This document shows, one piece after another, positions 16,667 through 26,000 of a DNA stretch of 35,600 nt. How positions within the stretch are numbered: the stretch's first letter is position 1; each line of letters opens with the position of its first letter. Source of the stretch: Chloroflexi bacterium SZAS-1. Its GTDB lineage: Bacteria > Chloroflexota > Chloroflexia > Chloroflexales > Roseiflexaceae. The notes beneath the pieces were generated by a model, which was not told the origin of the DNA, ran no database searches, and worked only from the letters and a program-made list of their open reading frames with translations. Where the stretch lies: positions 1 to 35,600 of the forward strand of contig JAFEAS010000170.1 of assembly GCA_018266315.1 (NCBI GenBank), in the 5' to 3' direction. A program made the translations under genes and the position numbers.

Positions 16667-17596
16667 GTGACCAATTATCACTTTGGCCGCGGACGGGCCA
16701 GGCTTGCGCCTTACCTGTTGTTGTTGCCGGGGTTCCTATTCTACGTGATTATCATGCTAGGGCCTTCGGTCGCGACCAGCGTATATTCGTTTACGGATGC
16801 TAGCGGCATCAAAGGCGCAGCGGTACACTGGGTCGGGTTGCAAAACTACCGTGAATTTCTATTCATGGGCCAGGCATCGCTCGATAACTACGCAGCGTTG
16901 GTTCGAACGCTGATATTTTGCTTCTGTGTCACCACCATTCAGTTTACGCTTGGCCTTGTCCTTGCGCTACTAGTTAACCAACGGCTGCGGGGCGTCAACA
17001 TTTTTCGCACGATCTTCTTTATGCCGGTGATTCTGGGGGCAGTTATTCAGGGCCTGATCTGGTCGCTGTTCCTCTACCCGCTGGGTGGCCCGCTGGCGAG
17101 CCTGCTTGGAATGTTTGGCATTCATTCCGAGTTCCTAGGCGGGCAGCCCGCCGAGGCTATGGCATGGGTAATTGTTGTGCAAATCTGGGCGAACCTTGGC
17201 ACTACGATGATGATCTTCATTGCCGGATTGCAGACGATCCCTGGCGAGCTGTATGAAGTTGTGCGGATCGATGGGGCAAACGGCTGGCAGACCTTCAAAA
17301 ATGTTACCTGGCCGCTGCTGACATCGAGCGTTAACACCAATTTGCTGCTGAACATCATTGGATCGCTCCAGGCATGGCAGCTGTTCCTGGTGCTGCTCGG
17401 GTACCGGAATGGCACGCAGGTACTGGGCTATCTGATCTTCGCGCAAGGGTTCGGCCAGACATCGGGCAGCGTGACGAGCGCTTTCCGCCAGGGCTATGCG
17501 GCGTCGGCCTCGATCGTTCTGTTCTTCCTGGTGCTCATCATCGGCCTGCCGACGCAATACCTGCTGCGGCGCAGAGAAGAGAGGATACTAGGATGA
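16667..17596 (+). CDS. ABC sugar transporter permease, MalF type
   Basis: A 309-aa inner-membrane permease with six hydrophobic segments starting at about residue 13 (APYLLLLPGFLFYVIIMLGP). The cytoplasmic EAA loop that docks the ATPase is seen as YEVVRIDGANGWQTFKNVTWP (about 190-210). The start is the GTG at 16667, with GGAGG 7 nt upstream. It overlaps the next permease by 4 nt (ATGA). It forms a heterodimeric channel with the following gene. The ATPase of this importer is not encoded in the window and is probably a shared MsmX-like subunit elsewhere. Confidence 0.94.
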   Translation: MTNYHFGRGRARLAPYLLLLPGFLFYVIIMLGPSVATSVYSFTDASGIKGAAVHWVGLQNYREFLFMGQASLDNYAALVRTLIFCFCVTTIQFTLGLVLALLVNQRLRGVNIFRTIFFMPVILGAVIQGLIWSLFLYPLGGPLASLLGMFGIHSEFLGGQPAEAMAWVIVVQIWANLGTTMMIFIAGLQTIPGELYEVVRIDGANGWQTFKNVTWPLLTSSVNTNLLLNIIGSLQAWQLFLVLLGYRNGTQVLGYLIFAQGFGQTSGSVTSAFRQGYAASASIVLFFLVLIIGLPTQYLLRRREERILG

Positions 17597-18459
17597 GTAC
17601 CATAGCAACGAGCAAGGCACCGGACGTTTCTTCGCGGCCTACAAGCCGCAGGATCAGCTGGGGGCGGATTGGCGCCTATGCGCTTTTGCTGGTGTTCGCT
17701 GTTATTTATATCGGGCCGTTGCTGATGTTAGTCATCACGTCGTTCAAAACCCTGCCCGAATTCATGAAGAGCGCAACGGCCCTGCCAACAACAATTAATG
17801 TAAGGAATTTCGTCGAGGCATGGAACAAGGCTAACTTCCTACGCTACATGACCAACACGCTGATCTATACCGTCTCAGCAACCGCGATTTACGTCGTTAC
17901 TGCGGTGCTGGTTGCGTTCCCGATCTCGCGTGGCTATGTCAAAGGCGCTGGCATTTTGCTGACTCTATATGTCATTGCGCTGTTCTTGCCCGTCGCGCTG
18001 ATTCCGCAGTTCCAGCTGATGCTGAGCCTAGGACTATACAACAACCCGATTGGCTACATTATGCTGTTCCTCGTCAACCCGATTGGCGTGGTGATCCTGG
18101 TGAACTACATCAAGACCCTGCCGCTTGAGCTGGATGAGGCAGCGGCCATGGATGGTTGCGGCTATTTCCGCTTTGTAATCTCGATCATTTTTCCGTTAAT
18201 TAGCCCGGCGATTGCGACGATCGCGGTGCTGCACGCGATTGGTATCTGGAACGAGCTAATTCTGCCAACGATCTACCTGACCAGCAAAGATTATTACCCG
18301 ATCACACGCGGTATGATTGTGTTCCAGGGCGTTTACGGCAGCAACTGGCCCACACTCGCGGCTGCAGTGCTCATTATGACGCTGCCGATGTTAGTGCTAT
18401 TCCTGGTATTGCAGCGCTACATTGTCTCGGGCCTGACGTCCGGGGCCGTCAAAGGCTAA
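17593..18459 (+). CDS. ABC sugar transporter permease, MalG type
   Basis: A 288-aa permease beginning at the ATG overlapping the stop of the previous gene; the longer frame back to 17374 is an artefact inside that gene. TM segments start at about residue 23 (GAYALLLVFAVIYIGPLLMLV), and the EAA loop reads ELDEAAAMDGCGYFRFVIS (about 180-200). It ends only 2 nt before the GH16 lipoprotein gene. It pairs with the MalF-type subunit to move sugar across the inner membrane. Confidence 0.94.
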   Translation: MSTIATSKAPDVSSRPTSRRISWGRIGAYALLLVFAVIYIGPLLMLVITSFKTLPEFMKSATALPTTINVRNFVEAWNKANFLRYMTNTLIYTVSATAIYVVTAVLVAFPISRGYVKGAGILLTLYVIALFLPVALIPQFQLMLSLGLYNNPIGYIMLFLVNPIGVVILVNYIKTLPLELDEAAAMDGCGYFRFVISIIFPLISPAIATIAVLHAIGIWNELILPTIYLTSKDYYPITRGMIVFQGVYGSNWPTLAAAVLIMTLPMLVLFLVLQRYIVSGLTSGAVKG

Positions 18460-18461
18460 TC

Positions 18462-19289
18462 ATGAAACGGCATACACGTTTGGCAATCGCGTGGCTGTTT
18501 GCTTTAGCCGTGCTCACCGCCTGCACCCCGAGCGCTGGCCTGGCACCGGCGACAACACCAATACCCGTTCCGCAAGGATGGAAACTGGCCTGGCACGATG
18601 AGTTCGACAGCGACACAATCGATCGCGCGAGCTGGACATTCGATAGCGGCGGTGGTGGGTGGGGCAATGGCGAGGCTGAGTTCTACACGTCGCGGCCCGA
18701 AAATGCCCGCGTAGAGCACGGTATGCTGGTGATCGAAGCGCGCCAGGAGCGGTACGAGGGTTCGTACTACACCTCCGCACGGCTAAAAACCCAGGGGCTA
18801 CGCTCCTTCCAGTACGGGCGAATCGAGGCGCGGCTGAAAGTGCCTGCTGGTGCTGGCTTGTGGCCGGCGTTCTGGATGCTCGGTGCAGGCTTCGATGGCA
18901 CCAACTGGCCCGACTGTGGCGAAATCGACATTATGGAGTATATCGGCAAAGAGCCGGATTTGATTATGGGGACGGCGCATGGCCCTGGGTATTCGGGAGC
19001 GCTGGGCCTGAGTAAGTGGAATCGGCAGAAAGGTAATATCGCCGACGAATTTCATACCTATGCGGTCGATTGGAAACCAGGCCAGATAACCTGGTATTAC
19101 GACGGCGCAGCATATTTCACCGTCACACAAGCCGATGTTGGAGAGCGGAAGTGGGTGTTCGATCAGCCGTTTTTCATCATCCTTAACCTGGCGGTGGGCG
19201 GGCAGCTGGCAGGCATGATTAGCCCGCAGACTACCTTTCCAGCGCAGTTGCAGGTGGACTATGTGCGGGTATTCCAGACGGCCGATTGA
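18462..19289 (+). CDS. GH16 endo-beta-1,3-glucanase (laminarinase) lipoprotein
   Basis: A 275-aa surface lipoprotein: signal peptide with lipobox LAVLTAC (C21), short linker, then a complete GH16 jelly-roll domain (about 38-273). The catalytic ExDxxE motif is GEIDIMEYIG, with E154 the nucleophile, D156 and E159 the acid/base by family knowledge. The preceding GAGLWPAFWMLG and later HTYAVDWKPGQITWYYDG are typical of the laminarinase-like subgroup. It starts 2 nt after the permease stop, so it belongs to the transport operon, with AAAGG as ribosome site. It likely cuts beta-1,3 or mixed 1,3/1,4 glucan at the cell surface and feeds the importer. Exact linkage preference cannot be told from sequence. 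Confidence 0.94.
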   Translation: MKRHTRLAIAWLFALAVLTACTPSAGLAPATTPIPVPQGWKLAWHDEFDSDTIDRASWTFDSGGGGWGNGEAEFYTSRPENARVEHGMLVIEARQERYEGSYYTSARLKTQGLRSFQYGRIEARLKVPAGAGLWPAFWMLGAGFDGTNWPDCGEIDIMEYIGKEPDLIMGTAHGPGYSGALGLSKWNRQKGNIADEFHTYAVDWKPGQITWYYDGAAYFTVTQADVGERKWVFDQPFFIILNLAVGGQLAGMISPQTTFPAQLQVDYVRVFQTAD

Positions 19290-19365
19290 TGTGTAATGCC
19301 CACAACGAACGCTGGAACACTGGAACTAGCGTGGCAAGCATGCCGGATCGGGACACTCGCCAAGA

Positions 19366-19394
19366 TTGTCGACTGATGCTGTCGAGCATACACT
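19366..19394 (+). promoter_or_regulatory. Candidate promoter for the large GH16 gene
   Basis: TTGTCG, 17-bp spacer, TACACT. It predicts a start near 19401 and a leader of about 150 nt that includes the repeat at 19457-19538. Moderate match only. Confidence 0.3.
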
Positions 19395-19456
19395 GATACT
19401 AGCTTCGCTTGATGACATACCGGTTGTGGTGTTCGGCGCGGTAAAGCCACGCCAAG

Positions 19457-19538
19457 CACCACAACGGGAAATTCTGGGGTGGCTTGCCGCCTTCACACCC
19501 CTTACCATTGAGTACGTGTTCGCCCGAATTTGGTATGA
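19457..19538 (+). repeat. Degenerate direct repeat, copy 1
   Basis: Related to 26575-26655 in the same orientation. By eye the first 22 positions match at 18 and the last 31 at 25, including a shared TTGAG, TGTTC and CCCGAATT; the middle 29 bases are poorly conserved. An imperfect 13-bp inverted repeat (GTGGTG.../...CACCAC, 19426-19462) precedes it. It ends 13 nt before the start codon of the large GH16 gene. Confidence 0.6.
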
Positions 19539-19551
19539 CAGAGAGGTTATC

Positions 19552-22500
19552 ATGCGATTACAGAGATCATTGATGATATTCCTGGTGCTGAGCTTGCTGG
19601 CTAGCGCGGCACTCATTGCACCCGCAGCTCCGGCGCAGGCGGCTACCCTGCCGCTTGTGGATGACTTCGAGTCAGGTCTACCGGCTGGACAGGATGCCAA
19701 CACCATCCCGATCGGGTTCAACACGTTTCAGGATCCGAACAGCTCGGTCGCAATTTCAACTACCACAACACCACCAGCGCCCGTGCCAGGCTCCGGCAGC
19801 CCCAACAATGTCTTAAAGCTGGATGTGAACGTTGTTTCCTACGCTGGCTTCACCCACAGCTTTGAGAATGCAGCACTCGATACCTGGGTTTCGCAGGATT
19901 GGAGCGCTTATGAGGGGATTTCATTCTGGCTCTATGGCAACAATAGCGGCACCACTCTGTTTGTGGATGTGCTCGACAACCGCAACGCCCCACCGAAGAC
20001 GAGTGATGATGCCGAGCGCTGGTCTACTAACGTCCTCGATAACTTCAGTGGTTGGAAAGAGATCAAGATTCCGTTCGCGAGCATGAGCCGTAAGGAGATT
20101 GGTAACAGCGCGCCTAACGACGGTTTTGGCCTGACTGAGGTTCATGGGTGGGCGCTTGGTGCAATCACGACGACCAGCCCACAAACCTACTATATTGATA
20201 ATGCGGCGCTCTATGGTACCGCGCCAGTGCGCCCGCTCACGGTGGGCTTTACCGCCATCGACTATAAGGTGACCGAGGGTGGCACTGCGACGGTGACTGC
20301 CAAGCTCAGCAAGCCTTCCAGCACGGTTGTTACCGTTCGGTATGCTACAACGATCGGCCCAGCGCGCGCCAACCGCGACTACACGCCGGTCGCGGGCACA
20401 CTGACTTTTGCGCCGAATGTGACGCAGCAATCGTTCACCGTGAAGACGATCGACGACAATAAATATCAGGGCGAGCGTGGCATCCTGCTGGAGCTATCGA
20501 ACCCAACCGGCGGCCTGGCGCTAGGGCTGCCCCCAGTTACGCGGGTCAATATTCTAGATAACGAGAGCTACGACCCGGCGCTGCTAGACGACTTCGAGTC
20601 TTTCCCGTACCTCTGGGATGCCAATGGCAAGGCTGTGCTGAGTAACCCGGAGATTGCGGCTGGAAAACCGCGGTCGCTGCCCGGCCAGGGTGCCTACGAG
20701 CGCGTACTTCAGGTGGCGCGTGGCAACGACGATCAGGCGGCACTCGTGTTTGGCCGGCGCTTTGCGCAAGCGCAAGACTGGAGCGACTCGGCGGGCTTGA
20801 ACTTCTGGTACTACGGCCAGAATAGTGGCAAGAACATCGCCGTGCAGCTCACTAACAACCGGGCTGGTGTTGGTACACCATCAACATGGCGGCTGGTATG
20901 GGGCGACGAATTTAACAGCCCGCCAAACACTGCGCCGAATGCCAAGGTCTGGGGGCGCGAGCTTGGGGATGGCACTGTCAACGGCATTCCTGGCTGGGGT
21001 AACGATGAGCTTGAATACTATACCGATGGTACAGCGAACGCTGCAACTGATGGCCGAGGTAATCTAGCGATTACGGTCAAGCAAGCGAATGGTTCGCTCA
21101 ATTGCTACTATGGCCCGTGCCAGTATACCTCGGCGCGCTTACTGAGCAAAAATCGCTTCGAGATTGCCTACGGTCGCGTTGAGGCGCGCGTGAAGGTGCC
21201 GCGTGGTGCCGGGCTGTGGCCGGCGTTCTGGATGCTGGGAACTGATATCGATCAGGTTGGGTGGCCGCAGACCGGTGAGATTGATATTATGGAGCATGTT
21301 GGTCGCCTGCCTACACAGGTGTTCGGCACGCTGCATGGCCCAGGCTACTCGGGTGGACAAAGCTATGGTAAAAGCTATGATCTTGGCAAGCCGGTGGCCG
21401 ATGGTTTTCACACCTTCGCAGTTGAGTGGCAGCCAAATAAGATTACATGGTATCTCGACGGTGCGCCATATTTCACGGCAACGCCCAACGATCCATTTCT
21501 ACAAGGTAAGCAGTGGGTGTATAACCACCCGTTCTATATGCTGCTGAACGTAGCGGTTGGCGGCAATTTCGGTGGCGCGGTTGGCCCCAGCACCACATTC
21601 CCGCAAGCCACGCTGGTAGATTATGTCCGGCTCTACCAGGCCACCCCGCAGCTTATCCCCTTCGACGCGACATTCCGCGACAATTTTACCGGGTGGAAGC
21701 AGATTAATATCCCATTCTCGGCTTTTCATGGGGCAGCTGGGACGACCCTCGATCTCACGAAGGTTCAGTCGTTGCGGTTTGGCGTACCGGGCCGGATGGC
21801 TAGCCCGGTGTGGCTCGACCAGATCCGGTTGGGATGCGCAAACGATGTGACCGTGACGAGCGCTGCCGATAGTGGTGCGGGTTCGCTGCGCAAGGCATTA
21901 GGCAGCGCATGTACCAACGGCACGATTCATATCGCTGCGGCACTGGCTAACCAGACCATCACCCTAACCTCTGGCCCGCTGACCCTCAGCAAGAATGTTA
22001 TAATCGATGGCAGTGCGGCCAGCGGGCTGACGATCAGTGGTAACCACACTGACCGAGTGTTCATCGTGAATGCTGGCACGACGGCGACGCTCCGTGCGCT
22101 GAAAATCGCTGATGGGTATGGGTTCCAGCTTGCTGGTGGTGTGCTCAACAATGGCAACCTCACGCTTGATCATGTGACGGTAACGGGCAACACCATGGCG
22201 ACCAACGCGGGCGACTACTGGCAAGGCGGTGGTGGTATCTACAACGGCGACGGTGCGACGCTGCAGCTGGTTGACAGCACTGTGGCGAACAACAACGCAC
22301 GCTGGTCGGGTGGTGGCATCTACTCGTTCTTTAACACCACCACCACGATTGTGCGCAGCACGATTAGTGGGAATGTGTCGAACGATGTTGGTGGCGGTAT
22401 CCGTGCACTGGGCAATGTTGTTATCACGAACAGCACGATTAGCGGCAACTCTTCGACTGGCTGGCACGGTGGGGCAATTTTCCAGACGGACGGAAACCTG

Positions 22501-22923
22501 ACGATCGCTAGTTCAACCATTGCGAATAACAGTGGCTCGGATGCGGCACCGTCGGCAATTTTCATCGGCCAGTTTGGCGGCAGTTTTGTGCCGACGCTCA
22601 CGCTGAGTAATTCGCTCATCACTGGCAATCACTGGTACGCTTGCGAGCGCTTTGGATCGGGTACAACCGCCAATATCGCCTCGAACGGCCACAATGTGGT
22701 GCAGGACAACAGCTGTGTTCCAACGGCTAGCGACCTGATCATCGGCGATGCCAAGATTGGCGCGCTGGCAAGTAATGGTGGCGCAACTCAAACGCATGCG
22801 CTGCTAGCGGGTAGCCCGGCGATTGATGCTGCCGACGATGCTACATCGCCAGCGACCGACCAACGCGGCGTGGCCAGGCCACAGGGCACGCACGCCGATA
22901 TCGGCGCGTATGAAGCACCGTAG
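19552..22923 (+). CDS. Large secreted GH16 beta-glucanase: CBM, Calx-beta, GH16 nested inside a second CBM, beta-helix
   Basis: 1123 aa. The signal peptide ends in AQA (cleavage about residue 30); the start at 19552 is set by GAGG upstream and by this signal. Residues about 34-220 are a CBM11/galactose-binding-like domain (VDDFESGL...FSGWKEIKIPFASM...YYIDNAALYG). About 227-335 is a Calx-beta domain (VTEGGTATVTAKLSKPSSTV...NRDYTPVAGTLTF). A second such CBM starts at about 344 (LLDDFESFPYLW...LNFWYYGQNSGK) but breaks off at about 443. A full GH16 domain follows (about 444-695; E576, D578, E581 in GEIDIMEHVG), then the CBM resumes (NFTGWKQINIPFSAF...VWLDQIRLG, about 706-763). The rest is a right-handed beta-helix with choice-of-anchor Q end (SPAIDAADD...RGVARPQGTHADIGAYE). 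It acts outside the cell on beta-1,3-glucan, probably surface-held. Confidence 0.93.
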   Translation: MRLQRSLMIFLVLSLLASAALIAPAAPAQAATLPLVDDFESGLPAGQDANTIPIGFNTFQDPNSSVAISTTTTPPAPVPGSGSPNNVLKLDVNVVSYAGFTHSFENAALDTWVSQDWSAYEGISFWLYGNNSGTTLFVDVLDNRNAPPKTSDDAERWSTNVLDNFSGWKEIKIPFASMSRKEIGNSAPNDGFGLTEVHGWALGAITTTSPQTYYIDNAALYGTAPVRPLTVGFTAIDYKVTEGGTATVTAKLSKPSSTVVTVRYATTIGPARANRDYTPVAGTLTFAPNVTQQSFTVKTIDDNKYQGERGILLELSNPTGGLALGLPPVTRVNILDNESYDPALLDDFESFPYLWDANGKAVLSNPEIAAGKPRSLPGQGAYERVLQVARGNDDQAALVFGRRFAQAQDWSDSAGLNFWYYGQNSGKNIAVQLTNNRAGVGTPSTWRLVWGDEFNSPPNTAPNAKVWGRELGDGTVNGIPGWGNDELEYYTDGTANAATDGRGNLAITVKQANGSLNCYYGPCQYTSARLLSKNRFEIAYGRVEARVKVPRGAGLWPAFWMLGTDIDQVGWPQTGEIDIMEHVGRLPTQVFGTLHGPGYSGGQSYGKSYDLGKPVADGFHTFAVEWQPNKITWYLDGAPYFTATPNDPFLQGKQWVYNHPFYMLLNVAVGGNFGGAVGPSTTFPQATLVDYVRLYQATPQLIPFDATFRDNFTGWKQINIPFSAFHGAAGTTLDLTKVQSLRFGVPGRMASPVWLDQIRLGCANDVTVTSAADSGAGSLRKALGSACTNGTIHIAAALANQTITLTSGPLTLSKNVIIDGSAASGLTISGNHTDRVFIVNAGTTATLRALKIADGYGFQLAGGVLNNGNLTLDHVTVTGNTMATNAGDYWQGGGGIYNGDGATLQLVDSTVANNNARWSGGGIYSFFNTTTTIVRSTISGNVSNDVGGGIRALGNVVITNSTISGNSSTGWHGGAIFQTDGNLTIASSTIANNSGSDAAPSAIFIGQFGGSFVPTLTLSNSLITGNHWYACERFGSGTTANIASNGHNVVQDNSCVPTASDLIIGDAKIGALASNGGATQTHALLAGSPAIDAADDATSPATDQRGVARPQGTHADIGAYEAP

Positions 22924-22943
22924 GTAGGGTTATGGCTTTGCCT

Positions 22944-22967
22944 GGGGAGGGTGGGCGTGCCCTCCCC
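22944..22967 (+). terminator. GC-rich hairpin between large GH16 and GH161-like genes
   Basis: 8-bp perfect stem GGGGAGGG/CCCTCCCC with an 8-nt loop, followed by GCTCCTTTT. It may terminate part of the glucanase transcripts; the next gene starts 41 nt later with no clear promoter, so read-through is likely. Confidence 0.55.
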
Positions 22968-23008
22968 GCTCCTTTTCGATATGGCTCACTAACGAAGAGG
23001 GCAATTCT

Positions 23009-26000
23009 ATGGATCTGCAACCGCAACCGATCTGGATCGGCGATAGCCGCCACCAGCCGGTCGGCGACACCGTGCAGGGCGACTATATCACCATGTTAGG
23101 TGAGCGCTATTATCGCATCGCGCACTACGATCGGCTGCCGCCGTTCTTCATGAGCGTTGTGAGTAGCTCCGACCACTGGCTATTCATCTCAAGCACCGGC
23201 GGTCTATCAGCCGGTCGGGTGAACGCTGAATTGGCGCTGTTCCCCTATTATACGGTTGATAAAATCACCGAGAATAGCGAGAACACCGGCAGCAAGACGA
23301 TTCTGCTGGTGCGCCAGGGCGACCACACTTCCTTGTGGGAGCCGTTCTCGGCGCGGTACCAGGGCATTTATCGCATCGAGCGGCACCTCTACAAGAATAT
23401 CGCCGGCGATGCGCTGATTTTCGAGGAAATGAACCACACGCTTGGGCTTAGCTTTCGCTATGCATGGCGCACCAGCGACCAGTATGGCTTTGTTAAGACG
23501 GGCTGGCTGCATAATCTGAGCGGCGAATCTCGCGAGGTACAGCTGCTTGATGGAATACAGAACCTGCTGCCTTATGGCGCGACGGCTGCGCTACAGGGTG
23601 GCTTCAGTAATTTGCTCGATGCCTACAAGCGCGCCGAACTTGATTCAGCTACCGGGTTAGGCATCTTTACCCTCAGCGCCACACTGACCGATCTGGCTGA
23701 GCCAAGCGAATCGCTTAAAGCCACTACTGTGTGGCAGGTGGGATTACCCGCCCCGCGCTACCTGCTCTCGAATGCACAGCTCGACCGCTTTCGGCGTGGC
23801 GAAGCCATTGAGCAGGAGAACGATGTTCGCGGCCAGCGCGGCGCCTACTTTGTCTATGCTGCATTGGAACTGGCTGCGGGCACGCAACAGGAATGGCATA
23901 TCGTCGCCGATGTCAACCAGGACAGTGCAGATGTTGTTGCCACACGCGAAGCCCTCAAGATGCCCGGCGAATTGAGTAGCAGGCTGGAATACGACATTCG
24001 GCACACCAGTGAAGGTTTGGCCGCAATCATCGCTTGTGCCGATGGCCTGCAATTGACCGGCGACCAGCTGAGCGCGGCGCACCATTGGTCAAATGTGCTG
24101 TTCAATAGTATGCGCGGCGGCATTTTCGCCGATGGCTACCGGATCGATACATCCGACCTGCGCGATTTCATTGCGGCTCGGAATCGCAATCTGCTGCATG
24201 CCAGCGCGGACTTTTTCGCAGGGCTGCCCGCAACACTCGATATCCACGATCTCGTTGCCAGGGCGGCCAATACAGGCGACCCCAACATTGAGCGGCTGTG
24301 CTACGCGTATCTTCCGCTGACGTTTAGCCGACGCCATGGCGACCCCAGCCGGCCCTGGAATACATTCTCGATTAACTTGAAGAATCCGAATGGAACGCGG
24401 CAGCTGGACTACCAGGGCAACTGGCGCGACATTTTTCAGAACTGGGAGCCGCTGGCTTATTCCTACCCCGAGTTTATCGAGGGTATGATCTGCACATTTT
24501 TGAGCGCCACGACCGCTGATGGCTACAATCCATACCGTATCACGCGTGCGGGCATCGAATGGGAGGTGCCCGAGCCAGATAATCCCTGGGCGAACATCGG
24601 CTATTGGAGCGATCACCAGATCATCTATCTTGAGAAGCTGATGGAGATTTCGTCCAGCTTTCATCCTGGCCGGCTCGCCGCTATGCTTGGGCGACGGATC
24701 TTCAGCCACGCGCATGTACCCTATCACATCAAGCCATATGCGGCTTTGCTGGAAGACGGATCGGAGACGATCGATTTCGATTGGGAGCTACAGCGCCAGA
24801 TCGACACACGCATACGCGACGTTGGCACTGATGGCAAGCTCGTGCTTGATGCAGGCGGCCAGGTATTCCATATCAGCATGGCTGAGAAGTTGCTGCTCCT
24901 GCTGCTGGCCAAGCTGGCGAATTTTGTGCCCGAAGGCGGCATCTGGATGAATACCCAGCGGCCCGAGTGGAATGATGCGAACAATGCACTGGTTGGTAAA
25001 GGGCTGTCGGTTGTAACGTTGTGCTACTTGCGGCGCTATATCGACTTCTGCAAAGTGCTTTTTGCGGCTTATGATTCTAGCTCTCTGCTGATGACTGTCG
25101 AGGTCAAGCGGCTGTTAGATGCAGTGTATGCGGCGCTGCATCGCCACCAATCGGCACTCGATGCGACATTTGACAACGCACAGCGCCGCGCTGTGATGGA
25201 CGAGTTGGGCCAGGCGGCAAGTGCGTATCGCTGGGGCTTCTACCGCGCGGGGCTTTCGGGCGAATTCACCGCGTTTGGCCGGGAAGCTGCGCTAGCATTG
25301 CTTGATATCGCGCAGCGCTATGTTGAGCATGCACTGCACGCCAACCGGCGCGACGACGACCTGTACCATTCGTATAATATTCTTGAGCTTTCCGGCGGTG
25401 CCGCTGCGATCGGGCGGCTCGATGCGATGCTGGAGGGGCAGGTCGCCGTTCTCTCGTCTGGGATGCTGACGGGGACGCAATCGCTCGCTGTGCTACGCAG
25501 CCTGCGCGCCAGCCCAATGTACCGCGCCGATCAGCACAGCTATATGCTCTACCCGGATCGTGAGCTGCCGGGTTTCCTACACAAGAATTGCCTGAGCGCC
25601 GACCAGATACGCCGCTCTGCACTCGTTACTACGCTGCTGGAACAATGTGATCAGAGCTTGATTATCCAGGATCAGCAAGGCGTCTACCACTTCAATGGTA
25701 GCTTCCGAAACGCCAAGGACGTTCGGGCCACGCTGGCCTTGTTGCGACGCAAGGATTGTTATACGGCGCTGGTCGATGCCGAAGCAGAGCGGATCGTCGA
25801 TCTGTTCGATACGACCTTTGCGCACCGCTCGTTTACGGGTCGTTCCGGCAAGTTCTTTGCCTACGAGGGCCTGGGCAGCATTTACTGGCATATGGTTGCC
25901 AAGCTGCTGTTAGCAGTGCAGGAAACCTACTGGCGGGCGGCTGCCGCAGGTGATGCGCCGGAGACGCTATCGGCGCTCGCTGCAGCATACGACGATATTC

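Noticed and set aside
17374-17592. Early start of the second permease inside the first
   Set aside because: The ATG at 17593 overlaps the preceding stop as ATGA, and the TM pattern begins after it.
19366-19551. N-terminal extension of the large GH16 protein
   Set aside because: It would put 62 residues before a clear signal peptide and includes a non-coding repeat that recurs elsewhere.
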